From an uncultured Oscillospiraceae bacterium (GTDB lineage: Bacteria; Bacillota; Clostridia; Oscillospirales; Ruminococcaceae): a DNA stretch of 5,916 nt. Position 1 is the stretch's first letter, and each line of letters opens with the position of its first letter. The notes below the pieces were generated by a model. The model saw only the letters and a list, made by a program, of their open reading frames with translations. It was not told the origin of the DNA and ran no database searches. The translations under genes were made by a program, and so were the position numbers. The stretch spans positions 1-5,916 of the forward strand of contig USOZ01000121.1 of assembly GCA_900556525.1 (NCBI GenBank), written 5' to 3'. Positions 1-5,656 of this stretch are shown piece by piece.

Positions 1-377
1 TCGCCGCGCTGATCGGGGAGCTCAAGGCGGCGCAGGAGTGGGTCCATGTCACCGGCGCGTTCTCTCATTTTGCGTGGCCCGGCAACGCCGAGGTCTGCGA
101 GGCGCAGTATAAGAAGCTGCTTGCCGGCGCGGAGCAGCTCAAGGCGGCGGGTCTGGACGTTCCGACTCTGACGGTCGATAACTATAAGACTGTGCTCGAC
201 GGCGTTCTGGCGGGACTGAGCGACGAGGGTCTGACCGAGCAGGCGCGTGAAAAGGTCGCAGCGGCAGTAAATGCACAAAAGGACGTTATCACGGCGAAAG
301 TTACCGAAGCTGTCCGCGCACAGGTTCAGGTAAAGGTTCTCGAAACGCTCGGAATGACCTCCGTGCGCCGGCGTTGA
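1..377 (+). pseudogene. Inverted internal fragment of an MMPL-associated heptad-repeat surface protein (partial)
   Basis: An open frame enters from the left edge (first full codon at 3) and ends at TGA 375-377, giving 124 residues with no start codon needed inside the window. It reads ..KKLLAGAEQLKAAGLDVPTL.., then TVDNYKTVLDGVLAGL, then an Ala/Val/Gln-rich helical stretch (AREKVAAAVNAQKDVITAKV) ending in LETLGMT. From memory of the family, LL-x-A-x-x-QL-AAGL-x-VP-x-LT-x-x-NY-x-x-VLDGV is the segment that follows NSAALNAGA in YhgE-like xxxLxxG proteins beside MMPL pumps. That is where the minus-strand partner gene (301-1464) breaks off. Homology seems to end near 359; the last residues (SVRRR) are antisense to the other gene. 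The first 40 residues are not recognised. GC is about 65% over 1-240. It could be an inverted gene part, a fragment of a neighbouring paralogue, or an assembly chimera. It is not an independent gene starting at GTG 192: no ribosome binding site was seen, and the frame is open and homologous upstream. Confidence 0.6.
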
Positions 378-1464
378 GCGCCGCGCTGTTTTCATCAAGC
401 TGCGAAAGTCCGTCGTAAAGCGTTCCAACACCTGCGGTAAGTTCGCCCGTGCCGTCATAGAGCGTTTTTGCGCCCGCTGCGAGCTGCTCCGAACCGTCCG
501 CGAGGGTATTTACGCCCTGAGCAAGTTCATCAGAGGAGGAAAGCAGCGTTTCAAGTCCGTCCGCAAGTTCTCCCGAACCGCTGATAAGCTGATCCATAGC
601 GTCGGTGAGCTTTGTGGCAGCCTCGGTGAGCTTGTCGATGTCCTCAAAGCCGTCCACTTCAATATCGTTGAACACTTCGTTTGTAGCAACGGTAAAGGTG
701 TTGGTAAGCGAGAAGTTCTTTACGTCCGCAGTTATTTCGAAATATTCCGGAATTTCGACCTTTTCGCTGTCAAGTCCGAGATTTTCGGTAAGTCCTGGGA
801 AAGCTATCCCGACTACAGCGCTGCGGTCGCCGTCGTTGATAAGGCGGCAGTTCTTTACCTCAACGTTCGTGAAAACGTCGTTGTCGAGCAGCATACCCGT
901 TATCGCCGCGAACGGAACGTAGATTTTCTCTTCCTTTCCGTCGATCGTGCGGGTCTCGTACTGATTGTTGGTAAATTCATAGCGGATTGTTACCTTTCCG
1001 CTCTTTCCCGCGAGGTCTGCGGGAGAAATTTCGTTTCCGTCAAGCAGGTATGTAACTTTCATATCGACGGGCAGCGTCTTATCTATCGTGCCCTGATAAT
1101 AAATATCGCCGCCGTTTGCGCTCCATGTGAGGTCGCCGCTTCCCGAAAAGCTCTCGTTGCCCTTTACGTTTTCAATTCCGCTCAGCTCGGAATAATCGGA
1201 GAGAGCGTTTTCGCCGAGCGTGTTTTTGAGCCAGTCGCTTACGATTATTTTATTTCTGCTGCCGTCCGCGTTTGCGAAAACATAGACGGTTTCGTCCTTT
1301 ACGGGGGTATCTTCGCTGTCGTTTTTTGTTTCAACTGCGGCAGGTTCGGTGTTTTCCGTCGCATTGTTCTTATCCGAATCGGCGGCATAAACGATACCTG
1401 CCGAGCTTAATATTACCGCCGCGCCTACTGCTGCGGCAAGGATCTTCTTTGTTCTGATGCACAT
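301..1464 (-). CDS. Secreted xxxLxxG heptad-repeat protein, MMPL partner (YhgE-like), 3' end replaced
   Basis: This 387-residue protein starts at ATG 1464, preceded by AAGGAAG at 7 nt. Residues 1-27 form a clear signal peptide (KTKK-like basic start, then a hydrophobic AAAVGAAVILSSAGIVYA core), with likely cleavage after VYA. Residues 28-56 are a polar linker. Residues 57-280 are an unrecognised beta-rich extracellular part containing GSGDLTWSANGGDIYYQG and SGKVTIRYEFTNNQYETR. Residues 286-367 are repeats of the type xxxLxxG (GSGELADGLETL, GVNTLADGSEQLAAGAKTLY), typical of YhgE/Pip-like surface proteins; these form long helical stalks. After NSAALNAGA at 367 the frame runs about 20 residues (RRSFRAFREP...) antisense to the plus-strand fragment and stops at TAA 301-303. 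Full-length relatives continue with more stalk and a C-terminal membrane anchor, so this copy lacks its anchor. It lies 19 bp downstream of the MMPL gene and is almost surely cotranscribed. By family knowledge it is an envelope partner of the exporter; its precise role is unknown. Confidence 0.8.
   Translation of the reverse strand: MCIRTKKILAAAVGAAVILSSAGIVYAADSDKNNATENTEPAAVETKNDSEDTPVKDETVYVFANADGSRNKIIVSDWLKNTLGENALSDYSELSGIENVKGNESFSGSGDLTWSANGGDIYYQGTIDKTLPVDMKVTYLLDGNEISPADLAGKSGKVTIRYEFTNNQYETRTIDGKEEKIYVPFAAITGMLLDNDVFTNVEVKNCRLINDGDRSAVVGIAFPGLTENLGLDSEKVEIPEYFEITADVKNFSLTNTFTVATNEVFNDIEVDGFEDIDKLTEAATKLTDAMDQLISGSGELADGLETLLSSSDELAQGVNTLADGSEQLAAGAKTLYDGTGELTAGVGTLYDGLSQLDENSAALNAGARRSFRAFREPLPEPVRGQLR
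358..366. other. Inversion junction inside the heptad-protein gene
   Basis: Family-like coding on the plus strand (LETLGMT) ends at about 359. Family-like coding on the minus strand (NSAALNAGA) ends at 364-366. Both strands therefore stop making sense within about 9 bp of each other, and each then runs antisense through the other arm. Just right of the breakpoint is a GC-rich hairpin (CGGCG at 369-373, loop TTGAG, CGCCG at 379-383). A short palindrome like this is a plausible spot for strand switching or template jumping. The other end of any inverted segment lies beyond the left edge, so flanking inverted repeats cannot be tested here. Confidence 0.6.
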
Positions 1465-1483
1465 GATATATCTTCCTTTCTTA

Positions 1484-3559
1484 TCAGTTGGTTACTTTCT
1501 TCTTCATACCTGCCGTTGTTGCGATTATGAGCTTATCGCAGAGCATGAGCAGAGCGGGCAGGATAAATACTACGCAGAGCATACTTACTATAGCGCCGCG
1601 CGCCATAAGCATACACATGGAGCTGATAATGTCGATGTCTGAATAGATCGCTACGCCGAATGTCGCCGCAAAAAGTCCCATGCCGCTTACGATTATCGAG
1701 GGTATCGAAGAAGCGAGCGCCGTTGTTACCGCCGAGCGTTTATCCGCGCCCAAAATTCTTTCTGATTTATATCTGGTCGTCATAAGTATCGCATAATCGA
1801 CCGTCGCGCCGAGCTGGATAGTGCTTATGCAGATAGGAGCGATGAACGGAAGCGACTGACCGAGATAATGCGGAAGTCCGAGGTTGATGAATATTGCAAG
1901 CTCGATTACCGCGATTAAAATGAACGGGAGGCTCGCACTCTTGGTAACTATTGCGATTATTACGAATATCGCTACGATAGATACCGCGTTTACAACTTGG
2001 AAGTCGCGGTTTGTCGTTTCTATCATATCTTTCATGCAGGGCGCTTCGCCGATAAGCATACCGTTTTCATCATATTTCTTGAGTATTTCATTGAGCGAAT
2101 CTATCTGAGCGTTTACATTGTCGCTCGCTACCTTATATTCGGAGTTGATGAGCAGCAGTTCCCATTTATCGCTCTTTAAAACGCTTCTTATGCTGTCGGG
2201 GAGTATTTCTTCGGGAACTCTCGAGCCGATAACGCTTTCAAGTCCTATTGCATATCTTACGCCGTCTACCTCGTCCATTTCCTTTATCATGTTTCTTACG
2301 TCCTTGCTCGGCAGATCCGCGCTTACAAGAACCATGTGCGTTGAGGCGATGTCAAAATCCTCCGAGAGCTTTGAATTTGCGATAACGTATTCCATATCTT
2401 CGGGGAGGCATTGTCCCATATCGTAGTAAACCTCGTCGTTCGTCCTGTTATAGCCGTAAAGCGCGGGCGCAACAAGCACTGCGAATACGATAAGGAACGC
2501 GGGGAACACTTTTGTGACCTTTGAAGCGAACTTTTCCATGTTCGGGATAAGGGATTTGTGTTTCGTTTCCTGAAGCGGCTTATCGAGGAGGAGTATAAGC
2601 GACGGGAGAACGGTCACGCAGCCGACTACGCCGAGCAGAACGCCCTTCGCCATTACAAGACCGAGGTCAAAGCCGAGCGTAAACGTCATGAAGCAGAGGG
2701 CGATAAAGCCCGCTATCGTTGTTAAGGAGCTTCCGACAACGGAAGTGAGCGTTTCGTGAATCGCCGTCGCCATAGCTTCCTTATTATCGGTGTTATGTGT
2801 AAGCTGTTCGTTATAGCTGTGCCAGAGGAATATTGAATAGTCCATTGTTACGGCAAGCTGTAAAACAGCGGAAAGAGCTTTCGTTATGTAGGAAATTTCT
2901 CCGAAGAAGAAGTTTGTGCCGAGGTTCAGAAGTATCATCATGCCGATACTTGCGAGGAAAACGAACGGAACAAGCCAGCCGTCTAGCAGCGCGACCATTG
3001 CTACGCACGCGCATATTACCGCAAGCGCAACGTAAATAGGTTCTTCCTGTTCGCAGAGGTCTTTAAGGTCGGTAACCAGAGCGGACATACCCGAAACGAA
3101 GCATTGTTTTCCGCAGACGGAGCGTATCTCGCGTATCGCGTCCATTGTTACGTCGGCAGATGTCGCGCTGTCGAAGAAAACCGCGATCATTGTAGCGCCG
3201 TCTTTGTTGAATTCATTGTAGAGCTTATCGGGGAGCAGTTCCATCGGGATAGAAACGTCTGCGAGGGAGCTGTACCAGAGGACGGTATCAACGTGTTCGA
3301 CGTCCTTTATTTTATCGGTAAGCGCCGCAACGTCCTTATCGGGCATATCCTCCACGACTATGAACGAGAACGCGCCTTTTCCGAAGTCCTCCATAAGTTC
3401 GTTCTGACCGATTACGGTATCCATATCGTCGGGCAGATAATCGAGCATATCATAGTTTATTCTCGTCCCGATCATTCCCAGCACCGACGGTATCATCAGC
3501 ACAAGAGTGATAATCAGGATAGGTATGCGGTATTTTACGACCGCCTTTGAAAATTTCAT
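1484..3559 (-). CDS. MMPL/RND-superfamily membrane exporter
   Basis: This 691-residue protein has ATG at 3559, with AAAGGA about 9 nt upstream. The layout is a classic duplicated MMPL fold. TM1 is at 11-31 (IPILIITLVLMIPSVLGMI). A large extracellular loop spans about 32-172. A five-helix bundle lies at about 174-326. A second first-helix is at 351-370 (VFPAFLIVFAVLVAPALYGY), a second extracellular loop spans about 371-520, and the final bundle lies at about 521-682. Each half keeps the Asp-Tyr pair of MmpL-type proton relays: AVTMDYSIFL (D240-Y241) and GATVDYAILM (D588-Y589). It is thus predicted to be a proton-driven exporter of a lipid, hydrophobic compound or drug. About 700 residues is normal for the Firmicutes MMPL form, with no truncation or frameshift. 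It lies 17 bp downstream of the CmpB-like gene and 19 bp upstream of the heptad-repeat partner, so one transcript is likely. The substrate cannot be inferred. The short C-terminal tail is basic (MKKKVTN). Confidence 0.93.
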   Translation of the reverse strand: MKFSKAVVKYRIPILIITLVLMIPSVLGMIGTRINYDMLDYLPDDMDTVIGQNELMEDFGKGAFSFIVVEDMPDKDVAALTDKIKDVEHVDTVLWYSSLADVSIPMELLPDKLYNEFNKDGATMIAVFFDSATSADVTMDAIREIRSVCGKQCFVSGMSALVTDLKDLCEQEEPIYVALAVICACVAMVALLDGWLVPFVFLASIGMMILLNLGTNFFFGEISYITKALSAVLQLAVTMDYSIFLWHSYNEQLTHNTDNKEAMATAIHETLTSVVGSSLTTIAGFIALCFMTFTLGFDLGLVMAKGVLLGVVGCVTVLPSLILLLDKPLQETKHKSLIPNMEKFASKVTKVFPAFLIVFAVLVAPALYGYNRTNDEVYYDMGQCLPEDMEYVIANSKLSEDFDIASTHMVLVSADLPSKDVRNMIKEMDEVDGVRYAIGLESVIGSRVPEEILPDSIRSVLKSDKWELLLINSEYKVASDNVNAQIDSLNEILKKYDENGMLIGEAPCMKDMIETTNRDFQVVNAVSIVAIFVIIAIVTKSASLPFILIAVIELAIFINLGLPHYLGQSLPFIAPICISTIQLGATVDYAILMTTRYKSERILGADKRSAVTTALASSIPSIIVSGMGLFAATFGVAIYSDIDIISSMCMLMARGAIVSMLCVVFILPALLMLCDKLIIATTAGMKKKVTN

Positions 3560-3576
3560 TTTCTGTCATTCCTTTC

Positions 3577-4191
3577 TCATCTTCTGTATTTCTTTGCGAG
3601 GGGTATTTCTTTTCTCCATTTTTCATTAAGGCTGCGCGTGCGGTACATTTTAGTGAAGCTGGCGATAAAGTCGGCGACCATTATCGTACCGAGCGCTACG
3701 GCGAGAATGTTAAGGAGTGTGGGCGGAACGCGCTGCGTAAGCCGCAGAAGCGGCTCGAAGCAGCTTCCCATAAAGGAGGTTATGAGGAGCGCGAAGCCCG
3801 TACTTGTCGGAACGGAGGTATATTTCGTGATATGAAGCGGAATATCGTTGTAATTCCAGTATTCAAATCCGAAAACCTTTTCAACGAAGAAGCCGAGCGC
3901 GATTTCACCGAGGCTTACGACCGTGAAGGATATGAGGAAATATACCACATATTGCATCTGCGTTTCGCCTTGGAGAAACTGCGTACCCAGCAGGCGTATA
4001 TCGCCCGGAACTCCGAAGAGAACGAACATTCCGACTACGAGCAAGCCGTACCCGAGCAGAAACGGGAATGTCATGTTCCTGTTGTCGATATAGCCGTGCT
4101 TTAAAAGCATCCATGTGTTTTCAACAGTAAAGCCGATAAAGGATATTATCGCCGTCATCATTATAAGAACCGAGCTGTCGTATCCTGTCAT
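3577..4191 (-). CDS. CmpB-like (putative ABC-transporter type IV family) integral membrane protein
   Basis: This 204-residue protein is predicted to have five or so membrane helices: residues about 6-24, 40-60, 80-103, 131-147 and 157-176. Family-type signatures are NRNMTFPFLLGYGLLVVG in the second helix region and GFEYWNYNDIPLHITKY at about 108-124, where the aromatic YWNY matches the W-[DN]-Y motif of the PF06541-type membrane proteins. Despite the family name there is no ATPase or ABC signature, and the function is unknown. I choose ATG 4191 over GTG 4200: AAAGGGAG (4200-4207) sits 8 nt before the ATG but directly abuts the GTG, which would leave no spacing. The C-terminus is basic and cytoplasmic (NEKWRKEIPLAKKYRR). 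The gene is 17 bp upstream of the MMPL gene and is probably cotranscribed with it, which suggests a support role in the same envelope module. The family assignment is from recalled motifs. Confidence 0.8.
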   Translation of the reverse strand: MTGYDSSVLIMMTAIISFIGFTVENTWMLLKHGYIDNRNMTFPFLLGYGLLVVGMFVLFGVPGDIRLLGTQFLQGETQMQYVVYFLISFTVVSLGEIALGFFVEKVFGFEYWNYNDIPLHITKYTSVPTSTGFALLITSFMGSCFEPLLRLTQRVPPTLLNILAVALGTIMVADFIASFTKMYRTRSLNEKWRKEIPLAKKYRR

Positions 4192-4199
4192 AGCAGACA

Positions 4200-4207
4200 C
4201 TCCCTTT
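4200..4207 (-). promoter_or_regulatory. Ribosome binding site fixing the CmpB-like start
   Basis: On the minus strand AAAGGGAG is followed by 8 nt (TGTCTGCT) and then ATG 4191. The same GGGAG overlaps the upstream GTG at 4200, which rules that GTG out as the start. Confidence 0.7.
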
Positions 4208-4209
4208 CT

Positions 4210-4291
4210 TTAAGGAAGTGCTGATTAAATCATGCCTTGCGTCGTCCTCATTGTACAATCTGCGCACCAGATTTAATCATTGCTTCCTTAA
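4210..4291. repeat. MITE-like imperfect terminal inverted repeat element
   Basis: A 22-bp left arm at 4210-4231 (TTAAGGAAG...GATTAAATC) matches the reverse complement of 4270-4291 at 19 of 22 positions; the three mismatches are consecutive at arm positions 10-12. The arms enclose a 38-bp core (4232-4269) containing the palindrome TTGTACAA at 4251-4258. TTAA lies at both outer ends, but because it is itself palindromic it cannot be told apart from a target duplication. There is no T-tract after either arm, so it does not look like an intrinsic terminator. It occupies nearly the whole gap between the DUF308 gene and the CmpB-like gene. Being transcribed in this position, it would fold as a long mRNA hairpin just before the CmpB-like ribosome binding site. 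It has no coding capacity of its own. Confidence 0.6.
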
Positions 4292-4298
4292 TCTTTGC

Positions 4299-4892
4299 TT
4301 ATTCGTCCGATTTGTCGATAGTTATTTCGATCACGTCAGGCTTCTGGTTTTTCGCAATCTTGACCGCGAGCAGAATAGTCACGAGATTGAGTATTCCGTC
4401 CGCGAGAATCGACGCGCCGAGAAGAATTACCATAACGCTTGCGCCCTTTTCGGGGTAAAGCAGCAGAAGCGCGCCGATAATAAGTGAAATTGCCGCAAAA
4501 ACGGCGATAAGCCACCAGCTTTGTATGCCGAAGCGTCTGGAATCGTTCGCGATCTGAATTTTGAATATTCCGTCGGCAATAACGGCAATTCCGATAACGC
4601 AGCAGATGAAGCTTATCATGCTCTGCGCATTTATTATGACTGCTGTTCCGAGAACCATAAAAAGTATTCCGAAACAAAGGTCATACTGAAATGCTAAGCG
4701 GAACAGGTCCTTTGAAAAATATCCTATCAGCTTTACTATGCCGAAGAGGATAAGCGAAACGCCGAGGACGATTCCGATAAAGAGTGCCGAGCTTTCGGGG
4801 TTTACGATAAAGATTATTCCGAGCAGGCACATGAACGCCGACATTATGATATAGCCTGCTTTTGCAGCGGTAACGGGTAACGATGATTTCAT
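4299..4892 (-). CDS. DUF308 / HdeD-like six-helix membrane protein
   Basis: This 197-residue protein has ATG at 4892. I chose this start because a perfect AAAGGAGG (4901-4908) lies 8 nt upstream and a promoter lies just beyond; the frame stays open upstream but runs through the promoter and the preceding terminator. Three similar helix-pair units of DUF308 type are visible: LLGIIFIVNPESSALFIG at about 23-40, MVLGTAVIINAQSMISFI at about 79-96, and IIGALLLLYPEKGASVMV at about 138-155. Each is followed by a GxxxIxxGIxxL-like helix. Six membrane segments fit: 12-30, 36-58, 70-88, 92-113, 125-146 and 152-177. The tail is acidic (EITIDKSDE). Relatives include the acid-resistance protein HdeD, but the biochemical role in Firmicutes is unknown. 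It is the first gene after its own promoter, and no terminator separates it from the CmpB-like gene downstream, so read-through into the export genes is likely. Confidence 0.87.
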   Translation of the reverse strand: MKSSLPVTAAKAGYIIMSAFMCLLGIIFIVNPESSALFIGIVLGVSLILFGIVKLIGYFSKDLFRLAFQYDLCFGILFMVLGTAVIINAQSMISFICCVIGIAVIADGIFKIQIANDSRRFGIQSWWLIAVFAAISLIIGALLLLYPEKGASVMVILLGASILADGILNLVTILLAVKIAKNQKPDVIEITIDKSDE

Positions 4893-4900
4893 ACCGATAA

Positions 4901-4908
4901 CCTCCTTT
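4901..4908 (-). promoter_or_regulatory. Strong ribosome binding site of the DUF308 gene
   Basis: AAAGGAGG on the minus strand, 8 nt before ATG 4892. It settles the start against a 73-codon longer in-frame reading. Confidence 0.85.
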
Positions 4909-4922
4909 CCTTTTACGCTTTT

Positions 4923-4951
4923 ATTATACCCCGTCGGAAGCAAAATTGAAA
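4923..4951 (-). promoter_or_regulatory. Predicted sigma-A promoter for the DUF308-CmpB-MMPL-partner genes
   Basis: A perfect -10 box TATAAT lies at 4923-4928. Exactly 17 bp upstream is TTTCAA (4946-4951), a weak -35 (3 of 6 against TTGACA). It starts right after the tetR terminator and 31 bp before the DUF308 start codon. The weak -35 may mean dependence on an activator. I found no copy of the tetR dyad here. Confidence 0.6.
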
Positions 4952-4956
4952 CGGAT

Positions 4957-4991
4957 AAAAAAATCCCCGTGTCTGAAAATAAGACACGGGG
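4957..4991 (-). terminator. Intrinsic terminator of the tetR-family gene
   Basis: A perfect 10-bp stem (CCCCGTGTCT at 4965-4974 with AGACACGGGG at 4982-4991) and a 7-nt loop are followed on the minus strand by an A and then seven T residues (4957-4963). It lies 43 nt past the tetR stop codon. On the plus strand the stem has no T-tract, so it acts for minus-strand transcription only. Confidence 0.93.
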
Positions 4992-5034
4992 GGCTTTGTG
5001 TGATAATTTTGGGCAAAATGGGGCGTTTGCACAA

Positions 5035-5592
5035 TTATTCGTCGGTGCAGCGGTTGACGAGCTGTTCGGCAACGCCCTGACGTATTTCAAACAGGCGGCG
5101 GAAGTCGTCAAGTGCGGATTCTTTCATTCCGCCGTTCATCCAGTCGATAACCTGACCGAAGCAGACGCACTTGTAAAATCTTATAAGAATATTTTTATCG
5201 TTCGGGTCAATCTGTTTTTCGCCGAGCAGCTTATTTATGTAAGTCGTCACGACATATTCGCAGACATTGAACAAACAGCGCTCGAAAAGCTCGCGGTTTG
5301 CCGAATTATATACATGGTACACGGCTTTTCGGTTTTTTACGGCGTAGCTCACCGCAACGTTAAGGCACTGGTCAAAATTGTCTATCGTCGGGTAGCGGTC
5401 TATTATCGCTTCCGCGTCCTCAACGACGATCGCTTCGATTACGGCGGGCAGATCCTGAAAATGGTAGTAAAACGAGTTGCGGTTTATTCCGCAGTCCTCG
5501 ACAATATCTTTAACGGTTATTTTATTTATCGGCTTTTCCTCGAGCAGCTTCAGAACCGAGGCTTTTATTGCGGCTTTTGTGAGATTTGACAC
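5035..5592 (-). CDS. TetR/AcrR-family transcriptional regulator
   Basis: This 185-residue protein begins at GTG 5592, supported by GGGAGGAG (5598-5605) about 7 nt upstream. The N-terminal DNA-binding domain covers about residues 5-52. Its helix-turn-helix is ITVKDIVEDCGINRNSFYYHF (quoted in part: ITVKDIVEDCGINRNSF), the standard TetR recognition helix ending in YYHF at 42-45. The remaining ~130 residues are the all-helical ligand/dimer domain, resembling the C-terminal domain of DhaS-like regulators of Firmicutes (inference from the N-terminal pattern and length). It is set apart from the downstream genes by its own terminator, and it has its own promoter overlapped by a 26-bp dyad, which suggests autorepression. 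It may also control the exporter cluster, as is usual for TetR genes beside MMPL pumps, but no matching operator was found at the DUF308 promoter. The inducer is unknown. Confidence 0.93.
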   Translation of the reverse strand: MSNLTKAAIKASVLKLLEEKPINKITVKDIVEDCGINRNSFYYHFQDLPAVIEAIVVEDAEAIIDRYPTIDNFDQCLNVAVSYAVKNRKAVYHVYNSANRELFERCLFNVCEYVVTTYINKLLGEKQIDPNDKNILIRFYKCVCFGQVIDWMNGGMKESALDDFRRLFEIRQGVAEQLVNRCTDE

Positions 5593-5597
5593 GGCTT

Positions 5598-5605
5598 CTC
5601 CTCCC
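5598..5605 (-). promoter_or_regulatory. Ribosome binding site supporting the GTG start of the tetR-family gene
   Basis: GGGAGGAG on the minus strand, with the GGAGG core at 5600-5604, 7 nt before GTG 5592. There is no competing in-frame ATG near it, so the GTG is accepted. Confidence 0.8.
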
Positions 5606-5612
5606 TTATTGC

Positions 5613-5638
5613 AATGCTGTAAACAGTATTATAGCATT
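5613..5638. promoter_or_regulatory. Predicted TetR-family operator (26-bp dyad)
   Basis: Half-sites AATGCTGTAA (5613-5622) and TTATAGCATT (5629-5638) are inverted repeats matching at 9 of 10 positions, around a 6-bp centre (ACAGTA). An inner perfect CTGT-AA-ACAG lies at 5617-5626. The dyad covers the tetR -10 box and the likely transcription start, the expected place for an autorepression site, and its size is usual for TetR dimers. Assignment to this regulator is inference from position and symmetry. Confidence 0.7.
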
Positions 5639-5656
5639 TTTTTGCGGAAATGGCAA
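5628..5656 (-). promoter_or_regulatory. Predicted sigma-A promoter of the tetR-family gene
   Basis: The -35 TTGCCA (5651-5656; 5 of 6) and -10 TATAAT (5628-5633) are separated by exactly 17 bp. The -10 is extended (TGC directly before TATAAT). The -10 lies inside the 26-bp dyad. The start codon is 35 bp downstream of the -10. Confidence 0.82.

Noticed and set aside
19..149. A 14-bp direct repeat, AGCTCAAGGCGGCG, at 19-32 and 136-149
   Set aside because: The copies are 117 bp apart (39 codons) in frame and encode the common helical string LKAA with the same preferred codons. This is probably coding repetition, not a mobile-element duplication or recombination site.
192..377. A 61-residue gene starting at GTG 192 on the plus strand
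   Set aside because: The same frame is open and family-like upstream to the window edge, and no ribosome binding site precedes 192. It is treated as part of the partial fragment.
3104..4104. Long plus-strand open frames opposite the MMPL and CmpB-like genes (3104-3550 and 3547-4104)
   Set aside because: They are antisense to well-supported membrane proteins. Their composition (many His, Tyr, Arg and Glu) is that of mirror frames, and they have no recognisable domain.
4232..4269. A promoter inside the inverted-repeat core (minus-strand TACAAT at 4251-4256)
   Set aside because: No acceptable -35 hexamer lies at 16-18 bp, and the sequence is part of the TTGTACAA palindrome.
4929..4956. A CCGT...ACGG symmetry in the DUF308 promoter spacer, considered as an operator
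   Set aside because: The arms are only 4 bp with a long centre and do not resemble the tetR dyad. This is expected by chance.
4893..5111. An N-terminal extension of the DUF308 gene to 5111
   Set aside because: It would run through the tetR terminator and the DUF308 promoter and overlap tetR. The added residues are not membrane-like, and the strong ribosome binding site points to ATG 4892.
4969..5589. A 206-residue open frame on the plus strand opposite tetR
   Set aside because: It is the antisense shadow of a clear TetR-family gene, and it starts inside the terminator hairpin without a ribosome binding site.
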